The notes under the pieces: model-generated
Database searches by the model: none
The model's input: only the letters and a program-made list of their open reading frames with translations
Told to the model about the DNA's origin: nothing
Source of the DNA: Podospora pseudocomata
Taxonomy: Eukaryota; Ascomycota; Sordariomycetes; Sordariales; Podosporaceae
Length of the DNA stretch: 64,000 nucleotides
Assembly (NCBI RefSeq): GCF_035222375.1
Contig: NW_026946363.1
Span: forward strand, 4,464,001-4,528,000
Reading direction: 5' to 3'
Made by a program: the position numbers and the translations under genes
Part shown: one piece after another, positions 61,766 through 64,000 of the stretch
Position numbering within the stretch: the stretch's first letter is position 1
Layout of the letters: each line of letters starts with the position of its first letter

Positions 61766-63380
61766 CAGCACACCTGTGACTTTGCTGATAAGTCATAGGT
61801 CACAAGGTCTCTTGAGCTTGAGATCAGTATGTCCGAACAACGGAAATGGGATGGTCCAGACGTGACTTATGGAACTTGTGTGGGATTTTTGAAGCATCGG
61901 TTGTCATTGCTGTGCGGCGTTCAAGGCAAAATGTCCGGATGGCACAGCGTTTGGCTTATGACAAGATACCCCGATATACACTAATAACAAAATATGAGAA
62001 ACAAGACATCGCCTGTCCCTCTCCCGTCTTTGCTGTGGATCCGTCCATACCCATTCCCAGGAGTCCTAAGAGCCGCAAATAATGGTTCCATTCTCTCCCG
62101 TTCCCCGCTTCCTTCCGGGTGGAAGGTTTGGGCTGGCCCGGCAGGCTCGGTGATGTTATCCAGTCGTCTTTCGCTCCCCGAAACACCACCCGCTGCTGGG
62201 GCACGGCTCACAGCTGATACGGAGAGAAGAGGCGGATGCAGCTTGTCCGAGTCAACACGCAATAGGAAGATGCTGGCTCGGAGGTGGCTTAAGTCTAGAG
62301 GTAAGGCAATGCACAGGCCGGTCCAAGTTGATCGAGTTTCATTCTTTTCTTCTTCCACGATATCGGGCCCAGGCTTGGTGGCACCGGAGGGGCCCGCGAC
62401 GTTGTCGTTATTACACCCACATTAGCAGCCCCTTAGATCCCCTGCCTACACGTGGTGTCTGGGGTCTGACGAAAATCTCTTTGAGCCTTGAGGGGGGACA
62501 GCAGGTTCTCGATGCTGGGCGTGATGATGGGATGGATGTGTGGAGAGATATGAGACTCTCGGGACAACCCTTCGCAACCCCTTCTAATAAGTGTCGTCGT
62601 CGAGGGGAAGCGAGGCCCGAGGGGCAAACAATGGACGAGGGGAGCCAACATACCCACACGCGTGGTGATTGGATGACAGGCTGCAGGCTTGGTGTTTCGA
62701 AACGCCAGAACCAGCAGCTTCCATGGTGCAGTGTTGCCTCCGGGGGTCGTTTCAGGTGGTCAGCCCCTCCAAACGCTTCCCCAATCAGAAAGGCTTGTCT
62801 TTGCTGAAGAAGCTTGGGCGAGCACCTGCCCTACGATCTCCCGCACCCTGTCCTGTCTGTCTCTTTTTTCGCTGCCAGGTGTGCGGCCCAATGCCTGCTC
62901 GAGGTGTCCTTTTTGCTGCTTGACTGACGTGGTTGCCATTGCTTGTTCTCACAGTGTTATTTTTCCCCCCTTCTTGCTTCCATTTTGTTGCTCCCCCGAT
63001 GCGTCGGTGCCTCCGCCCAGACCAATTCCACCCCCCTGGTCCCTGTCTTGTTGGTTAGAGTTGCACCATCCGATTTCCCTATTCCTATCAACACAAGACA
63101 AGAGCTCGAAGCTCATCCCCTCCTCGTATTATATCCTCCAGTCTCCCGCCAGGCACGCGCGCCTTGTCGGCTTGATCACCTTTTTTTTCCCTCCTTTTCG
63201 TGAAATCTTGCAATTGGCAGCTGCCATGACGGCCTGGTAGACCGGCCGCTTCTCTTCTTCCCACGTTTACCTTTACGCGTCTTCAATTCGAATTGTTTTC
63301 CTTGCCTTCTGAGCTCAGTTATTTCCTTACGTTTCAATTCCTGCCTTAGCTACAGCTTTTTCATCTGATTATCTTTCTTG
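61766..63380. other. Intergenic, 1.6 kb, probable long upstream region
   Basis: No gene recognised. The last 400 bases before the ATG at 63381 are T/C-rich on the plus strand, suggesting a long 5' UTR for the regulator-like gene that follows. Confidence 0.55.
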
Positions 63381-64000
63381 ATGGATCCGTTTGGGGAACC
63401 GGCCGCCGACACCTTGGCCGCGGCTCGTCTTCACGTCCAAGCCCTGACCGACTGTGGATTACCCCGCGAGGCTCTTTTGCGGGCTCTTCTGGAAAATTAT
63501 GGCGATGGTATGTTGGCGCGCCAAGTTGGCGGTTGATTGCGAGTGTTAACGTGAGAATAGGGTCATCAACTGGGACTGGAGCCACCACCGTGGCGATGGA
63601 GATGGGCGGCTACTCTCAACAATCGCAACAGCAGCTCCACCAACAGCAACAACAGCAACAGCCACCCCCACAATTACAGCAGCAACAGGCGCTTCCTTCA
63701 CCACAGTTGCCGTCGCAGGTGAACCAGCCAATCATTCCGGGGAAAATGATGCAGCACAACTTTGGTTACCATCATGGCACACGGCTGTCGATATCGACTA
63801 CCTCGAGCTCGCAGTCATCAGCTTCCGGGAGGGCCAGCATACTATCGACGGCAACCACCATGAGCTCCGTCTCGTCTCAAGCAGCAGGAGGACAGGATAT
63901 TGCGCCGCTTCCCACGCCGCCTGCGCCGCCCGTAAAGAGCAACAACCGGGGCACTTCCAAACCGCAAGGCGCATACTGGTGCACCTTTTGTGACGTTGCT
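63381..64000 (+). CDS. PolyQ-rich protein with the start of a C2H2 zinc finger (partial)
   Basis: The gene runs off the right edge. Exon 1 is 63381-63507; a 53-nt intron (63508-63560, GTATGT...AATAG) rejoins in phase. Exon 2 encodes a Gln-rich stretch of about 30 residues (QQLHQQQQQQQQ), a Ser/Thr-rich region (STTSSSQSSASGRASIL) and then YWCTFCDVA, the first half of a Cys-x2-Cys zinc finger. The start region MDPFGEPAADTLAAARLHVQ looks folded (short helices). A C2H2 transcription factor is the likeliest reading, but the histidines lie outside the window. Confidence 0.7.

Overview
The window is 64 kb of nuclear DNA from a filamentous ascomycete. Short introns (mostly 50-80 nt) with GT(A/R)NGT donors and CT(A/G)A(C/T) branch sites, a tRNA with an intron, single-gene promoters with no operons, and the gene families present (PTH11-like receptor, Zn2Cys6 regulator, secreted tyrosinase, ERG6, Brl1/Brr6, SLT11) all point to Pezizomycotina. 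Recalled family sequences suggest a Sordariomycete, probably Sordariales. I cannot name the species.

Layout. 0-9 kb: a peroxiredoxin-like protein and a five-exon low-complexity protein, separated by about 2.9 kb that is strongly strand-asymmetric. 9-13 kb: gene-poor, with nothing recognisable. 13-20 kb: an AlaX-type tRNA-editing protein, a degenerate ~22-bp tandem repeat, a methyltransferase, an intron-containing tRNA-Thr(AGT), a gamma-glutamylcyclotransferase-like protein and an SLC35F-type transporter. 20-25 kb: an SDR and a single-pass membrane protein with a Cys-rich outer domain. 24.5-33 kb is a dense housekeeping block: pyruvate dehydrogenase E1 beta (PDB1), sterol C-24 methyltransferase (ERG6), splicing factor SLT11/ECM2, LYR protein MZM1 and the ribosome-associated J-protein zuotin (ZUO1); the last two are divergent from a 304-bp promoter. 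33-36 kb: two decayed copies of one acetyltransferase-like gene. 36-46 kb: a secreted tyrosinase, an unrecognised 640-residue protein and a PTH11-like seven-helix membrane protein. 46-49 kb: no intact gene, with coding-like fragments near 47.4-48.1 kb. 49-64 kb: an SRPK-type kinase with an 815-nt intron, IWS1/SPN1, a Brl1/Brr6 nuclear-envelope protein, a NirA-like Zn2Cys6 regulator and the 5' part of a polyQ/C2H2 protein that runs off the window.

There is no functional cluster. The genes are independent units for translation (ZUO1, AlaX, tRNA-Thr), splicing and transcription (SLT11, SRPK, IWS1), mitochondria (PDB1, MZM1), membrane/sterol biology (ERG6, Brl1/Brr6) and environment sensing (PTH11-like, tyrosinase, regulators). 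No intact transposon, LTR element, rRNA gene or CRISPR was seen. The most unusual signal is compositional: in at least four genes the synonymous codon ending flips from C to G part-way through the reading frame. All gene models are read by eye from frames, splice signals and remembered family motifs; no search was run.
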